Source of the DNA: RHKX01 sp963820055
GTDB lineage: Bacteria > Actinomycetota > Thermoleophilia > Solirubrobacterales > 70-9
Length of the DNA: 64,000 nt
Reading direction: 5' to 3'
Assembly: GCA_963820055.1 (NCBI GenBank)
Contig: CAWFYJ010000004.1
Span: 372,001 to 436,000 of the forward strand
Translations under genes and position numbers: made by a program
Notes under the pieces: generated by a model
Seen by the model: the letters and a program-made list of their open reading frames with translations, nothing else
What the model was told of the DNA's origin: nothing
Databases searched by the model: none
Part shown: piece by piece, positions 10,844 to 19,380 of the stretch
How positions within the stretch are numbered: the first letter of the stretch is position 1
Layout of the letters: every line of letters starts with the position of its first letter

Positions 10844-10872
10844 AACCTACCACTTGTTGAGAGTACTGTCAA
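10844..10872 (-). promoter_or_regulatory. Sigma-70-type promoter of the catabolic operon
   Basis: On the minus strand TTGACA (10872-10867) and TAGGTT (10849-10844) are separated by exactly 17 bases, 60 bases before the monooxygenase ATG. A perfect -35 with optimal spacing is notable in this GC-rich setting. Confidence 0.6.
10857..10872. promoter_or_regulatory. Near-palindrome over the -35 box, candidate TetR operator
   Basis: TTGAGAGTACTGTCAA is a 16-bp palindrome with one mismatched pair (positions 5 and 12). It contains the -35 box of the monooxygenase promoter, so a bound repressor would block RNA polymerase. The TetR protein at 5508 is the likely ligand; this is inference. Confidence 0.5.
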
Positions 10873-10972
10873 TAGTTATTGGGAGGTGTCTCATCAAGCC
10901 ATCCCGGGGTTCAGTCGTGAAGAAGATGCACAAAATCATCACGGCGGCCACGGCTGCCGCTGATTCCGTGCC

Positions 10973-11368
10973 CTAACCCGCAAACGTCGAGAACGTCCAG
11001 TTGTTGCCGTCGGGATCGGCGACGGTGAATTCGCGCGCCGGGTAGTCGGCCTGGTCCACGATCGGCTGGACGACCGCCGCGCCGAATGCCTGCGCCCGAG
11101 CCAGCACTGCATCGGGGTCGCCGGTGACCACGTGCTGCCAAGTAGTTCCGGGCCGGCAGGGCGTCGGGCGCTCTCCGGTACCCGACAGCATCACCCGACC
11201 GCCTTCCGGCCAATCGAGCTGGCAGTGATGGATCGACCCTTCCTGCTCACCGGGAATCAGAAGGTCCTCGACGAACCCGAGCGACAGCAGCCAGTCCCGT
11301 AACGCCGCCGGCGAGTCACTAACAACGCTGGTCCAGATGCTCGACTCTCGTGATCCACCGGTTTTCAT
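10973..11368 (-). CDS. Small VOC/glyoxalase-family protein
   Basis: A 131-residue single-domain protein of the glyoxalase/bleomycin-resistance superfamily. The beta-alpha-beta module is visible (SPAALRDWLLSLGFVEDLL; then DPDAVLARAQAFGAAVVQ and REFTVADPDGNNWTF), with the usual ending. Single-domain members dimerise and often bind a metal, but no specific enzyme can be assigned. It lies between the catabolic promoter and tRNA-Thr and is transcribed toward the operon. The ATG at 11368 was chosen because upstream sequence runs into the tRNA. Confidence 0.75.
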   Translation of the reverse strand: MKTGGSRESSIWTSVVSDSPAALRDWLLSLGFVEDLLIPGEQEGSIHHCQLDWPEGGRVMLSGTGERPTPCRPGTTWQHVVTGDPDAVLARAQAFGAAVVQPIVDQADYPAREFTVADPDGNNWTFSTFAG

Positions 11369-11543
11369 TGGAAGAACGCTAAGGCAGCGCGCAGGGCGAG
11401 GGATGTCCGGCCGGACCGGCGAATCGCGCCGAACGGATTCGTAAGCGCTTACCGAGCCTCCCGACGCTGCACACCATTGTCGCCGACGGGCTCCCGTCAG
11501 ACGTTGGGAGTGCGAATCGCGTCCGCTCAAAGAAGCGACGTCT

Positions 11544-11588
11544 AGAGCCGACGAGCGGATTCGAACCGCTGACCCCTTCATTACGAGT
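11544..11588 (-). repeat. Right copy of the tRNA-Thr 45-bp direct repeat
   Basis: Covers the anticodon loop to the 3' end of the intact tRNA plus two bases beyond it. Identical to 5329-5373 over all 45 bases, with identity ending at both sides. See the island entry. Confidence 0.85.
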
Positions 11589-11618
11589 GAAGTGCTCTAC
11601 CAACTGAGCTACGTCGGC
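11546..11618 (-). tRNA. tRNA-Thr, anticodon CGT
   Basis: Reads GCCGACG at the 5' acceptor and CGTCGGC at the 3' acceptor, perfectly paired. The D-arm contains AGCTCAGTTGGTAGAGC. The anticodon stem CTTCA/TGAAG encloses the loop CTCGTAA, giving anticodon CGT, which reads ACG. The T-arm contains GGTTCGAATCC. CCA is not encoded. Its 3' half is duplicated at 5329-5373, making it an integration site. Confidence 0.97.
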
Positions 11619-11631
11619 GCGGGGGCGGAGT

Positions 11632-12540
11632 TTAGGGGCGGATGGCGGAGAAGGTTGTCGGCTCGCGCGGGATGCGGGACGGGTCGAAGCGGGCGACGAG
11701 GTCGCGGACGGTGACCTGCTCGCCCGGGGCGGTGAGGTCGAGGGAGCGGGCCATCCAGATCAGGGCGTCGGCGGGACGGAGGCCGCGCTCGGCGAGGTCG
11801 GCGAGAGTGACGGCGCCGTGGCGCTTGGCGAGGCGCTCGCCGTCGGGGCCGAGGACGAGCGGGACGTGGGCCCAGGCGGGGCGCGGGATGCCGAGGCGGT
11901 CGCAGAGGAACGCCTGGGCGGCGGTGGCGGGCAGCAGATCGTCGCCGCGGACGATCTCCTCGACGCCCTGGTCGTGGTCGTCGACGACGACGGCGAGGTT
12001 GTAGGCGACGACGCCGTCGCGGCGGCGGAGGACGACGTCGTCGGCGACTTCGGTGCGGGTGCCGTGGATGCGGTCGTCGTAGGTGACCTCGGCGAGCTCG
12101 GCGCGGAGGCGGAGCGCGTACTCCTCGCCGGCGGCGGCACGGCGGTCGGACTCGGCGTCGCTCAGCCCGCGGCAGGTGCCCGGGTAGATGCCCTCGGGCG
12201 CGTCGCCGTGCTGGGCGGAGGCCGCCTCGCGGACCTCACGGCGCGAGCAGAAGCAGCGGTAGACGAGGCCGCCGGCTTCGAGGCGCGCGAGGGCGTCCTC
12301 GTGGCGGCGGGCGCGTTCGGACTGGACGACGGGCTCGCCGTCCCAGTCGATCCCGATCGAGCGCAGGTCGTGCAGCTGCGCCTCGGCGAGGCCGGGCCGG
12401 ACGCGGTCGGGGTCGAGGTCCTCGATCCGGAGCAGGAACTGCGAGCCCTCCGAGCGCGCGAACAGCCAGGCCAGCAGGGCGGTGCGGAGGTTCCCGAGGT
12501 GGAGCTCGCCGGTCGGGGAGGGCGCGTACCGCCCGACCAT
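11632..12540 (-). CDS. gluQ: Glutamyl-Q tRNA(Asp) synthetase
   Basis: A 302-residue truncated GluRS-like enzyme that charges glutamate onto queuosine in tRNA-Asp instead of onto tRNA-Glu. It has the class I HIGH-type motif (APSPTGELHLGNLRTAL, residues 6-22) and a KMSKS-like RLAKRHG. It also has the zinc ligands Cys, Cys and Tyr/Cys (YRCFCSRREV and YPGTCRGL) typical of GluQRS, and lacks the anticodon-binding domain of GluRS. It begins three bases after the stop of the response regulator, so it is the last gene of the topA-to-gluQ operon and is followed by tRNA-Thr on the same strand. Confidence 0.9.
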   Translation of the reverse strand: MVGRYAPSPTGELHLGNLRTALLAWLFARSEGSQFLLRIEDLDPDRVRPGLAEAQLHDLRSIGIDWDGEPVVQSERARRHEDALARLEAGGLVYRCFCSRREVREAASAQHGDAPEGIYPGTCRGLSDAESDRRAAAGEEYALRLRAELAEVTYDDRIHGTRTEVADDVVLRRRDGVVAYNLAVVVDDHDQGVEEIVRGDDLLPATAAQAFLCDRLGIPRPAWAHVPLVLGPDGERLAKRHGAVTLADLAERGLRPADALIWMARSLDLTAPGEQVTVRDLVARFDPSRIPREPTTFSAIRP

Positions 12541-12543
12541 GGA

Positions 12544-13253
12544 TTACTCCGGTTCGACGAGCTTGTAGCCGATCCCGCGAACGGTCACGACGAGCTCGGG
12601 GTCCTGAGGGTCGCGCTCGATCTTCTGGCGGAGGTTGGAGATGTGGACGTCGCAGGCGCGAACGTCGCCGGAGAACTCCGACTGCCAGAGCTCCTCCATG
12701 ATCTCGAGGCGGCTGAAGACCTGGCCGGGGCGGTCGGCGAGCAGGCGCAGGACCTGGAACTCGGAGCGGGTCAGGTTGACCGGCTCGCCGCGAACGGTGA
12801 CGAGGTGGCGGGCGAGGTCGATCGAGACGTCGCCGGCCTCGATCGAGCTGGAGCGCCCTCGACGGTCGAGGCGCGGTCGAGCTCGCGACGGCGCAGCTGG
12901 GCGCGAACGCGGCCGAGCAGCTCGCGGACGCTGAACGGCTTGGTGACGTAGTCGTCGGCGCCGACTTCGAGGCCGACGACCTTGTCGACTTCGGCGTCCT
13001 TGGCGGTGAGGAGGATGATCGGGACGGCGCTGCGGCTGCGGACGTCGCGGCAGAGGTCGAGGCCGCTGCGGCCCGGCATCATGATGTCGAGGACGAGCAG
13101 GTCGAACGGCACCTCGCCGTTGCCGAGCTTTTCATCGGCGTCGTCGCCATCGGTGGCGATCGTCACCCCGAACCCCTCCTGCTCGAGCGCGTAGCCGACC
13201 GACTCGCGAACCGAGGGTTCGTCGTCGGCTACGAGGATCCGTCCACTGCTCAC
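12544..13253 (-). pseudogene. OmpR/PhoB-family response regulator, frameshifted
   Basis: The receiver domain (residues 1-120; acidic pair DDE, phospho-acceptor in LLVLDIMMPG, Lys in VTKPF) and the winged-helix output domain (LTRSEFQVLRLLADRPG ... VVTVRGIGYKLVEPE) are both intact but lie in different frames. The frame changes in the linker. One G missing from the minus-strand GGG at 12858-12856 would restore a smooth ...VEGRSSSIEAGDV... linker and a ~236-residue protein. It follows a histidine kinase (64-base gap), its obvious partner. Either the sequence has a one-base error, or the two-component system is broken in this strain. Confidence 0.85.
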
Positions 13254-13317
13254 ATCGACCTCTTCATCTAGTCATTCACTCCATTGACGAATTTCGGGGT
13301 TCAGGATCACGCGCGGC

Positions 13318-15147
13318 TCACGCTACCGGCGTCGAGGTCGGCTCTGCGGCTCGCAGCTCGACCGTGAAGGTACTGCCCTTGCCCTCCTCGGAGTCGACGC
13401 TGATCTCGCCGCCCATCACGTCGACCATCCGCTTGGCGATCGCGAGGCCGAGACCGAACCCCTCCCGCTCCAGCGAACCGCTGCCGCGATAGAAGCGGTC
13501 GAAGACGCGGTCCTGCTCGTCGGCGCGAATGCCGGTGCCGGTGTCCTCGACCTCGATTACGACTGTTTCGTCCTCCAAGCGCGCGCGAAGCGTAACGACG
13601 CCGGGGGCGGGGGTGTGTTTGTAGGCGTTCGTGAGCAGGCCGATCAGAACCTGGCGGAGGAGCACCGGGTCGGCGTTGGCCGCGAGGTCGGGCTCGATCG
13701 TCGTGTTCAGCTCGATCCCCTCGACGGTCGACGCGTCGGTCGCGGCGATCGCCTCGGCGACGGCGATGTCGACGCTGACGATGTCGGCCTCCCCTTCGCC
13801 GATCGCCTCCATCCGCGCCAGCGTCAGCAGCGCCTTGGTGAGGCGGCTGACCCGGTCGACGTCGGTGGCGAGCCGGTCGAGGAAGTGGTCGCGCGCCTCG
13901 GGGTCGTCCTTGGCGCCGGAACGGAGCACCTCGATCGCCCCGGACATGCCGGCGATCGGGTTGCGGAGCTCGTGGGCGGCGTTGGAGACGAACTCGCGCT
14001 CGGCCTGGTCGCGGCGGAGCTCGTCGGTGCGGTCGCGGACGACGAGCAGCGCCGAGCGCTCGGCCGGCAGGTAGCGGGCGCCGATCGCGAAGACGCGCTC
14101 GCCGATCGCGACGTGATCGCTCTCGGCGCTGCCGCGGTGGGTGGCGCGGCGGATCCACGGGCGCAGCGCATCGACGACCGTCCCGTCCTCGCCGATCAGC
14201 CCGGCCGAGGCGGGGTTGGCGAAGCGGACGTCGCCGTCGGGGTCGACGACGATGACGGCCTCGTCGAGCGAGGTGAAGATCGCGGAGAGGCGGTCGCGCT
14301 CGGAGGAGAGGGCGTCGAACGTCTCGGCGAGCGCGATCCGCATCGAGTCGAGCGTCCGCCCGAGGTCCCCGATCTCGTCGCGGCCGCTCGGGTAGACGGG
14401 CGTGTCGAGGTGGCCCTCCGCGAGCTCCCCCGCCGCCGAGGCGAGGCGCTTGACGCGCGAGGTGATCAGGCTTGCGACCAGGAAACCGATCAGGCCGGCG
14501 ACGAGCACCGAGACGATCAGTGCCGTCAGGCGCTGCCCGGCGAGCGCCTGCAGGGCCGACTGGACCTCCTCGGGTCGCTCGGAGATCGACAGCAGCACGC
14601 CCTGTGTCCCCTTGTCGCCGACCAGTTGGACGGCGACCATCGTCCGGTCCTGGGGAAGATCGGAGCTGACGAAGAGGTCGCCGTCGAGCGCGGTCCTGAC
14701 TGCCGCGGCGCGGCCCCGGACCGTCGCGATGCTGAGCCCGGCGACGGCCTCGGGGCTGACGAGCTTCGGCGGGCCGGTCGGCGGGTTGTTGTAGAGCCAG
14801 GTCCGGAAGTCCTCGGAGGGACGGGTATCGCGAAGCGCCTCGACGGGCGCGTTCGCCTTCGTCATCCGCCCGGGCGGCAGCTCCGGCTCGACCTTCTCGC
14901 GGACGCGCAGGGTGCGGCCGACGGCGAGGTCGGAGGTGCGGCTCTCGGCGGCGCCCTCGCTCGAGCCGGCGACGACGATGTAGACGGTGGCGCCGGTGAG
15001 GATCCCGATCGCCGAGAACATCAGGCCGAGCCAGAGGCGAACGCCGAACGGCCGCCGCTTTCGGATCGGCTGGATCGCCGGGCGGTCAGCGGTGACCGGA
15101 AGCTCGGGCGGGACCGGGCTCGGCGGAGGTGGCGCGGAGGCGGCCAT
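13318..15147 (-). CDS. Membrane sensor histidine kinase (HAMP-PAS-HisKA-HATPase)
   Basis: A 609-residue kinase. It has a Pro-rich cytosolic start, a membrane helix near residues 37-58, an extracellular sensor domain to about residue 205, and a second helix (LIVSVLVAGLIGFLVASLI). Then come a HAMP domain, a PAS-like domain (FTSLDEAVIVVDPDG, FANPASAGLIG), the phosphorylated His in NAAHELRNPIAGM, and an ATPase domain with DTGTGI and FGLGLAIAKRMV. The layout is like PhoR/ResE-type kinases. It precedes its response regulator in the same operon, downstream of topA-tmk-holB. The signal sensed is unknown. Confidence 0.92.
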   Translation of the reverse strand: MAASAPPPPSPVPPELPVTADRPAIQPIRKRRPFGVRLWLGLMFSAIGILTGATVYIVVAGSSEGAAESRTSDLAVGRTLRVREKVEPELPPGRMTKANAPVEALRDTRPSEDFRTWLYNNPPTGPPKLVSPEAVAGLSIATVRGRAAAVRTALDGDLFVSSDLPQDRTMVAVQLVGDKGTQGVLLSISERPEEVQSALQALAGQRLTALIVSVLVAGLIGFLVASLITSRVKRLASAAGELAEGHLDTPVYPSGRDEIGDLGRTLDSMRIALAETFDALSSERDRLSAIFTSLDEAVIVVDPDGDVRFANPASAGLIGEDGTVVDALRPWIRRATHRGSAESDHVAIGERVFAIGARYLPAERSALLVVRDRTDELRRDQAEREFVSNAAHELRNPIAGMSGAIEVLRSGAKDDPEARDHFLDRLATDVDRVSRLTKALLTLARMEAIGEGEADIVSVDIAVAEAIAATDASTVEGIELNTTIEPDLAANADPVLLRQVLIGLLTNAYKHTPAPGVVTLRARLEDETVVIEVEDTGTGIRADEQDRVFDRFYRGSGSLEREGFGLGLAIAKRMVDVMGGEISVDSEEGKGSTFTVELRAAEPTSTPVA

Positions 15148-15159
15148 GTCCCCTCCTTT

Positions 15160-16317
15160 CTAGACGACCGTCTGGTCGGTCCGGCGCAGCAGTGCGGATG
15201 CGCGGTGGAAGAGCGCGTCCAATGCGAGGTCTTCGTTGACGTTGACGGTCAGCCGCCGGCGGGTCTCCATCGCCAACTCGGCGGCCTTGCGGGCCGCGAG
15301 CGGATCGATCGCGTTCGCGTCGCCCGAGAGTTGCTCGGCGCGGTCGACGTTGCGGATCGCTTCGGGGGCGCCCTCGGCGACCGCGGCGACGTCGGCGAAC
15401 CAGCTCGCGACCAGGCCGAGACCGAGGTCGATGGCGTCGGTGCGCGCCCGCCGTTCGGCGCGCTTGGCCGCGTCGTCGCCCTCGCGCTTGACGCGGCTCG
15501 CGTCGCGGCCCTTGCCGAACTCGGCGGCACGCTCCGCCGCCGCGTCGGCGACGACGGCGCCGCGCTGCTTGCCGGTCTCAGCGGCGAGGGCGATCAGGTC
15601 GGCCCAGGGGCGGGCGGCGAGGTCGCCGGAGATCGCCGCCCGGGCCGCCGCCTCGGAGTGGGCGCGGAGGCGCCCGCCGGTCGGCGAGCCGAGCAGGCGA
15701 GCGCGGCCGAGGTCGCCGCCGGCGAGGAGGGCGAGCGCGCGAAGCTCGTCGGCGGCGTGGCCGGGGAAGTCCTCGGCGAGACGGCGCTGCAGCGACTCGG
15801 GCGGGAGCGGGGCGAACGAGACGGCGGTGAGGCGGCTGCGGACAGTCTCGAGCAGCGATGCCGGCTCGGCGGTGATCAGGATCAGGTGGGCATAGTCGGG
15901 CGGCTCCTCGAGCGTCTTCAGAAGGGCGTTCTGGCTCTCCTCGGCCATCGCGTCGGCGGCCTCGATGACGAAGACCCGGCGCCCGCCCTCGAAGGGCCGG
16001 TAGGCGACGGCGCCGATGACGTCGCGGCGGATGTCCTCGACGAGGTGCTGGTTGCCGGGCGGGCGCAGCCAGTTGAGGTCGGGATGCGGGGAGGGATCGG
16101 CGAGGGCACGGCGGCGCGCCTCGGCCGGGTCGTCGGCGCCGATCGCGAGCAGCTCGGCGGCGAACGCGCGGGCGGTGGCGGCCTTACCGCTGCCGGTCGG
16201 GCCGACGAACGAGTAGGCGTGCGAGGGGCCGCGGCGGAGCGCCGCCGCGAGGGCGGTGCGGGCGCCGGGCTGCTCGGCGGTCGCGACGGCAAGGGCCTCG
16301 GGGAGCTCGGTGCTCAT
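15160..16317 (-). CDS. holB: DNA polymerase III delta' subunit
   Basis: A 385-residue AAA+ clamp-loader subunit that helps place the sliding clamp on DNA. The Walker A loop GPTGSGKAAT is at residues 39-48. The segments VFVIEAADAMAEESQNALLKTLEEPP and LETVRSRL are characteristic of delta'/gamma subunits. The zinc-binding Cys cluster usual in bacterial delta' between the Walker A and Walker B regions is absent; that stretch is Ala/Arg/Asp-rich without Cys. Its ATG overlaps the tmk stop (ATGA). tmk-holB pairing is classic in bacteria, and with topA in front is common in actinobacteria. Confidence 0.9.
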   Translation of the reverse strand: MSTELPEALAVATAEQPGARTALAAALRRGPSHAYSFVGPTGSGKAATARAFAAELLAIGADDPAEARRRALADPSPHPDLNWLRPPGNQHLVEDIRRDVIGAVAYRPFEGGRRVFVIEAADAMAEESQNALLKTLEEPPDYAHLILITAEPASLLETVRSRLTAVSFAPLPPESLQRRLAEDFPGHAADELRALALLAGGDLGRARLLGSPTGGRLRAHSEAAARAAISGDLAARPWADLIALAAETGKQRGAVVADAAAERAAEFGKGRDASRVKREGDDAAKRAERRARTDAIDLGLGLVASWFADVAAVAEGAPEAIRNVDRAEQLSGDANAIDPLAARKAAELAMETRRRLTVNVNEDLALDALFHRASALLRRTDQTVV

Positions 16318-16913
16318 ATGCCGAGCGCCTCGCGGATCCGCCCATGGACCTCCTCGACGGTGCCGGCGGCGTCGACGACCGCGATCCGGTCGGGCTCAGC
16401 CGCGGCGATCCGGTCGAAGGCGGCGGCGATCCGGTCCTGAAAGCCGATCCCCTCCGACTCGAAGCGGTCGGAGATCGGCGACTCGCAACGGCCCTCGGCG
16501 CGCTCGCTCGCGACGCCCGTATCGGCGCGGAGCAGGATCGTCCGGTCGGGCATGCAGCCCCGGACGGCCGCGGAGTTGAGCATCGCGACGAGGCCCGGGT
16601 CGATCCCGCGGGCGCCGCCCTGGTAGGCGACCGTTGAGTCGACGAAGCGATCGCAGACGACGTCGCGGCCCGCTTCGATCGCGGGAGCGATCACGTGGTC
16701 GACGAGGTCGGCGCGGGCGGCGCAGAAGAGCATCAGCTCGGCCCGCGGCGCGAGCTCGACGGTGGCGTCCTTGAGGATGTCGCGGAGGCGCTCGCCGGCG
16801 GGGGTGCCGCCGGGCTCACGAAGCAGCAGCGTGTCGGGGCCGAGCGCGTCGGCGAGCAGCCGCGCCTGGGTGCTCTTGCCGGCGCCGTCGACTCCCTCGA
16901 GCGTGACGAACAC
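16314..16913 (-). CDS. tmk: Thymidylate kinase
   Basis: Phosphorylates dTMP to dTDP for DNA synthesis. The 199-residue protein has the P-loop [11 protein letters not shown] (residues 5-15), the [15 protein letters not shown] substrate region, and the LID segment [15 protein letters not shown]. It lies 16 bases after topA and overlaps holB by four bases, in a replication-gene operon. Confidence 0.95.
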
Positions 16914-16929
16914 TGCCGCGAGCGGTTGC

Positions 16930-19227
16930 TCAGCTGGAGCTGCGGGAGCGGGGCTTGGCCGCGGACTTGGCCGTCGAGGAGCGGGCGCGCTTGGTTCGCG
17001 TCGAGGTCGTCGGCGCCTTCTTGCGCGCGCCCTTCTTCGCCTTGCCGGTCCCGTTCGTCTCCGACGTGGTGCCGTTGGCCTCGGCTTCGGCCTTGCGCTT
17101 CTCGGCCTCTTCCTTCGCCTTCTGGCGCTCGGCGCGCTTCTCGCGCATCTCGACCATCGACGGGCAGTCGTCGTTCAGGCAGAGCTGCCAGGGACGGCCG
17201 CGGAAGCCCTTGACCTTGAGGCGGGGCGTCTCGCCGCAGATCGAACAGCGCTCCTCGAGCCTCCAGAGTTCGTAGCCGCGGCCGGGGAGCGGCCGCGAGA
17301 ACGTGCAGGAGTTCGGGTCCTCGGGGTTGTCGCGGTTGTAGCCCTCGCAGCCGACGAAACGCTTGCCGCCGCGCATCTCGATGATCCGCAGCCGGTTCGG
17401 CGAGCCGTCCTCATGCTTGCGGCCGGCCTCCTCACAGACCTTGCAGGGGCCGATGAACTTGTCCTCGTCCATCCCCGCCCAGATCACCTTGGCGAGGTCC
17501 TCGCGCTTGGAGAAGAGGTCGTCGTAGGTGCCGTGGAGCATCTCGCGGCTGATCTGCAGCACGTCCTCGCGCTTGATCTTGCCGGCGGCGATCTCGTCCA
17601 TGTCGCGCTCGAGCTCGGCCGTCATCTCCGGCGTCGCCATCCGCAGGACGTGCTCCTTGAACGCCTTGTACATGGCGATCCCGGTCTCCGACGGCTCCGG
17701 CGGGTTGTTGTAGACGTAGCCGCGGTCGTAGAGCTTCTGGATGATGTCCGGCCGCGTCGCCTTCGTGCCGAGGCCGAGCTCCTCCATCATCTCGAGCAGC
17801 TTGCCCTGGCTGATCCGCGAGGGCGGCTGCGTCTCCTTGTCGACGAGCCATGGGGCGCCGTCGAGGTCGAGCTTCTGGCCCTCCTCGAGCGCCGGCAGCT
17901 CGTTGTCGGCGGAGCGGGCGTAGGTGTAGATCGCGGCGTAGCCGGGGTCGACGACGATCGAGCCGCGGACGAAGTACGTCTCCGAGCCGGCCTCGATGTC
18001 GGCGCGCGCCGACTCGGTGATCATCGGCGGGCTGAAGGTCGCCAGGAAGCGGCGGGCGATCAGCTCGTAGACGCGGCGGTGCGTGCCCTCGAGGGCGTTC
18101 GGGTAGACGGCCTGGGTCGGGTAGATCGGCGGGTGGTCGGTCGTCTCCTTCTTGCCGCGGGTCGGCGTCAGCTCGCCCTCGAGCAGGCCGGATGCGGCCG
18201 AGAACTCGGGGATCTTCACCAGCGAGGTGACGAGCTCGCGGAGCGGCAGCGACACCGGGTAGACGGTGTTGTCGGTGCGCGGGTAGGAGATGAACCCGTC
18301 CATGTAGAGGTCCTCGGCGATCCGCATCGCCCGCGAGGGCGGGATGCCGAGCCGGCTCGACGCGTCGGTCGCGAAGGCGGTCGTGTTGTAGGGAGTCGGC
18401 GGCTTGCGGGTGTTCTTCCGCTTCGTCAGCTCGGTGACGACGCCGGGCGAGTCGGTGGCGGCGAGCGCCGCTTCGGCCTCGGGCTTCTCCCAGAACTTGT
18501 CGGTCTTGTGGTGCGTCTCGAACGTGCCGTCGGCGTGCGCGAACTTGGCGAACACCTCCCAGTAGGGGACGGCGACGTGGGCGCGGCGCTCGAGCTCGCG
18601 CTCGACGATCAGGCCGAGGGTCGGGCTCTGGACGCGGCCGACGGAGAGGAAGTTGGAGCCGAAGCGGCGGGTCGCCAGGGAGACGGCGCGGGTCAGCGTC
18701 GCTCCCCAGATCAGGTCGATCTCGCCGCGGGTCTGGGCGGCGTGGGCGAGCTCGTAGGAGAGCTCGTCGAGCTCGCTGAAGGCGCGCTCGATCTCGTCCT
18801 TGGTCAGCGCCGAGTAGCGCGCGCGCTTGACGGTGCTCTCGACGCCGGGGTTGACCTCGAGGATCTCGCGCAGCGCCTCGAGGCCGATCAGCTCGCCCTC
18901 GCGGTCGAAGTCGGTCGCGATGATGATGCTGTCGGCTTCCTTGGCGAGCTTCTTGACGGCTTTGACGACGTTCTTGTCGGTCGCCTCGGTGACGAGCTCG
19001 GCGTCGATCAGCGACTTCGGATCGGTCTCCTGCCAGTTCGAGTAGCCCTCGGGGAACGCCGGGTTGAGGACGTGGCCCTTGAGGCCGACGGTCATCTGGG
19101 CGTCGTCGCCCTCGCCCCATGTATAGAAGGGGACCTTGTAGGTGGCGTCGGCCTTGGCCTCGCCGTGGCCGAGGATCTCGGCGATCTTCTTGGCGCTGTT
19201 GTTCTTCTCGGTGACGATCAGCCGCAT
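16930..19227 (-). CDS. topA: Type IA DNA topoisomerase I, archaeal-like
   Basis: Relaxes negative supercoils by cutting one strand. At 765 residues it has the Toprim start [19 protein letters not shown] and the acidic metal site [12 protein letters not shown]. The active-site Tyr is in [11 protein letters not shown] near residue 313, preceded by the [17 protein letters not shown] motif. These motifs match archaeal TopA far better than the usual bacterial enzyme (start VIVESPAKAKTI, motif SAGRVQS). Two C-terminal Cys clusters (CKVC...GC...C from residue ~594 and CSIC...C...C) look like zinc ribbons. The last 40 residues are Lys/Arg/Ser-rich, like the tails of actinobacterial TopA. It heads topA-tmk-holB, the standard actinobacterial position. 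Confidence 0.9.
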
Positions 19228-19380
19228 GGGACTTCCTTTGCTCTGGGGGGCCCGGACGAGGGGCCAAGCGGCGGGGACGGTAGCACCCGGCCCAGCCCGG
19301 ACCCGCGAATCACAGCGCCCAGCGGCCCCGTCCGGCGCCGACGGACGGCCCGATGCGCCCCTCCCCTACGCTTTAGGGCG

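Larger units (their letters stand above)
5374..11543. mobile_element. Integrase-less genomic island at tRNA-Thr with an aromatic-catabolism operon
   Basis: A ~6.2 kb segment between two copies of a 45-bp repeat taken from the 3' half of tRNA-Thr(CGT). Its cargo is coherent: a TetR regulator, an FAD monooxygenase, an extradiol-type dioxygenase, a fumarylacetoacetate hydrolase-family enzyme, a short-chain dehydrogenase and a small VOC protein. No integrase, excisionase or transposase is present, so the element is either immobile, mobilised from outside, or a remnant of a larger one. The alternative is a local duplication of the tRNA end unrelated to mobility; the exact half-tRNA boundary argues against that. 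Confidence 0.65.

Noticed and set aside
10917..10976. A 19-codon frame starting GTG, like the start of a signal peptide
   Set aside because: Too short, no ribosome site, ends at once; could be a remnant but cannot be supported.
11379..11603. Small minus-strand frame reading through tRNA-Thr, and its twin at 5326-5514
   Set aside because: Both are translations of the tRNA repeat and carry no protein family.
16762..19380. Upstream extension of the siroheme dehydrogenase frame by ~870 codons
   Set aside because: It runs antisense through topA; the real protein begins at 19381.
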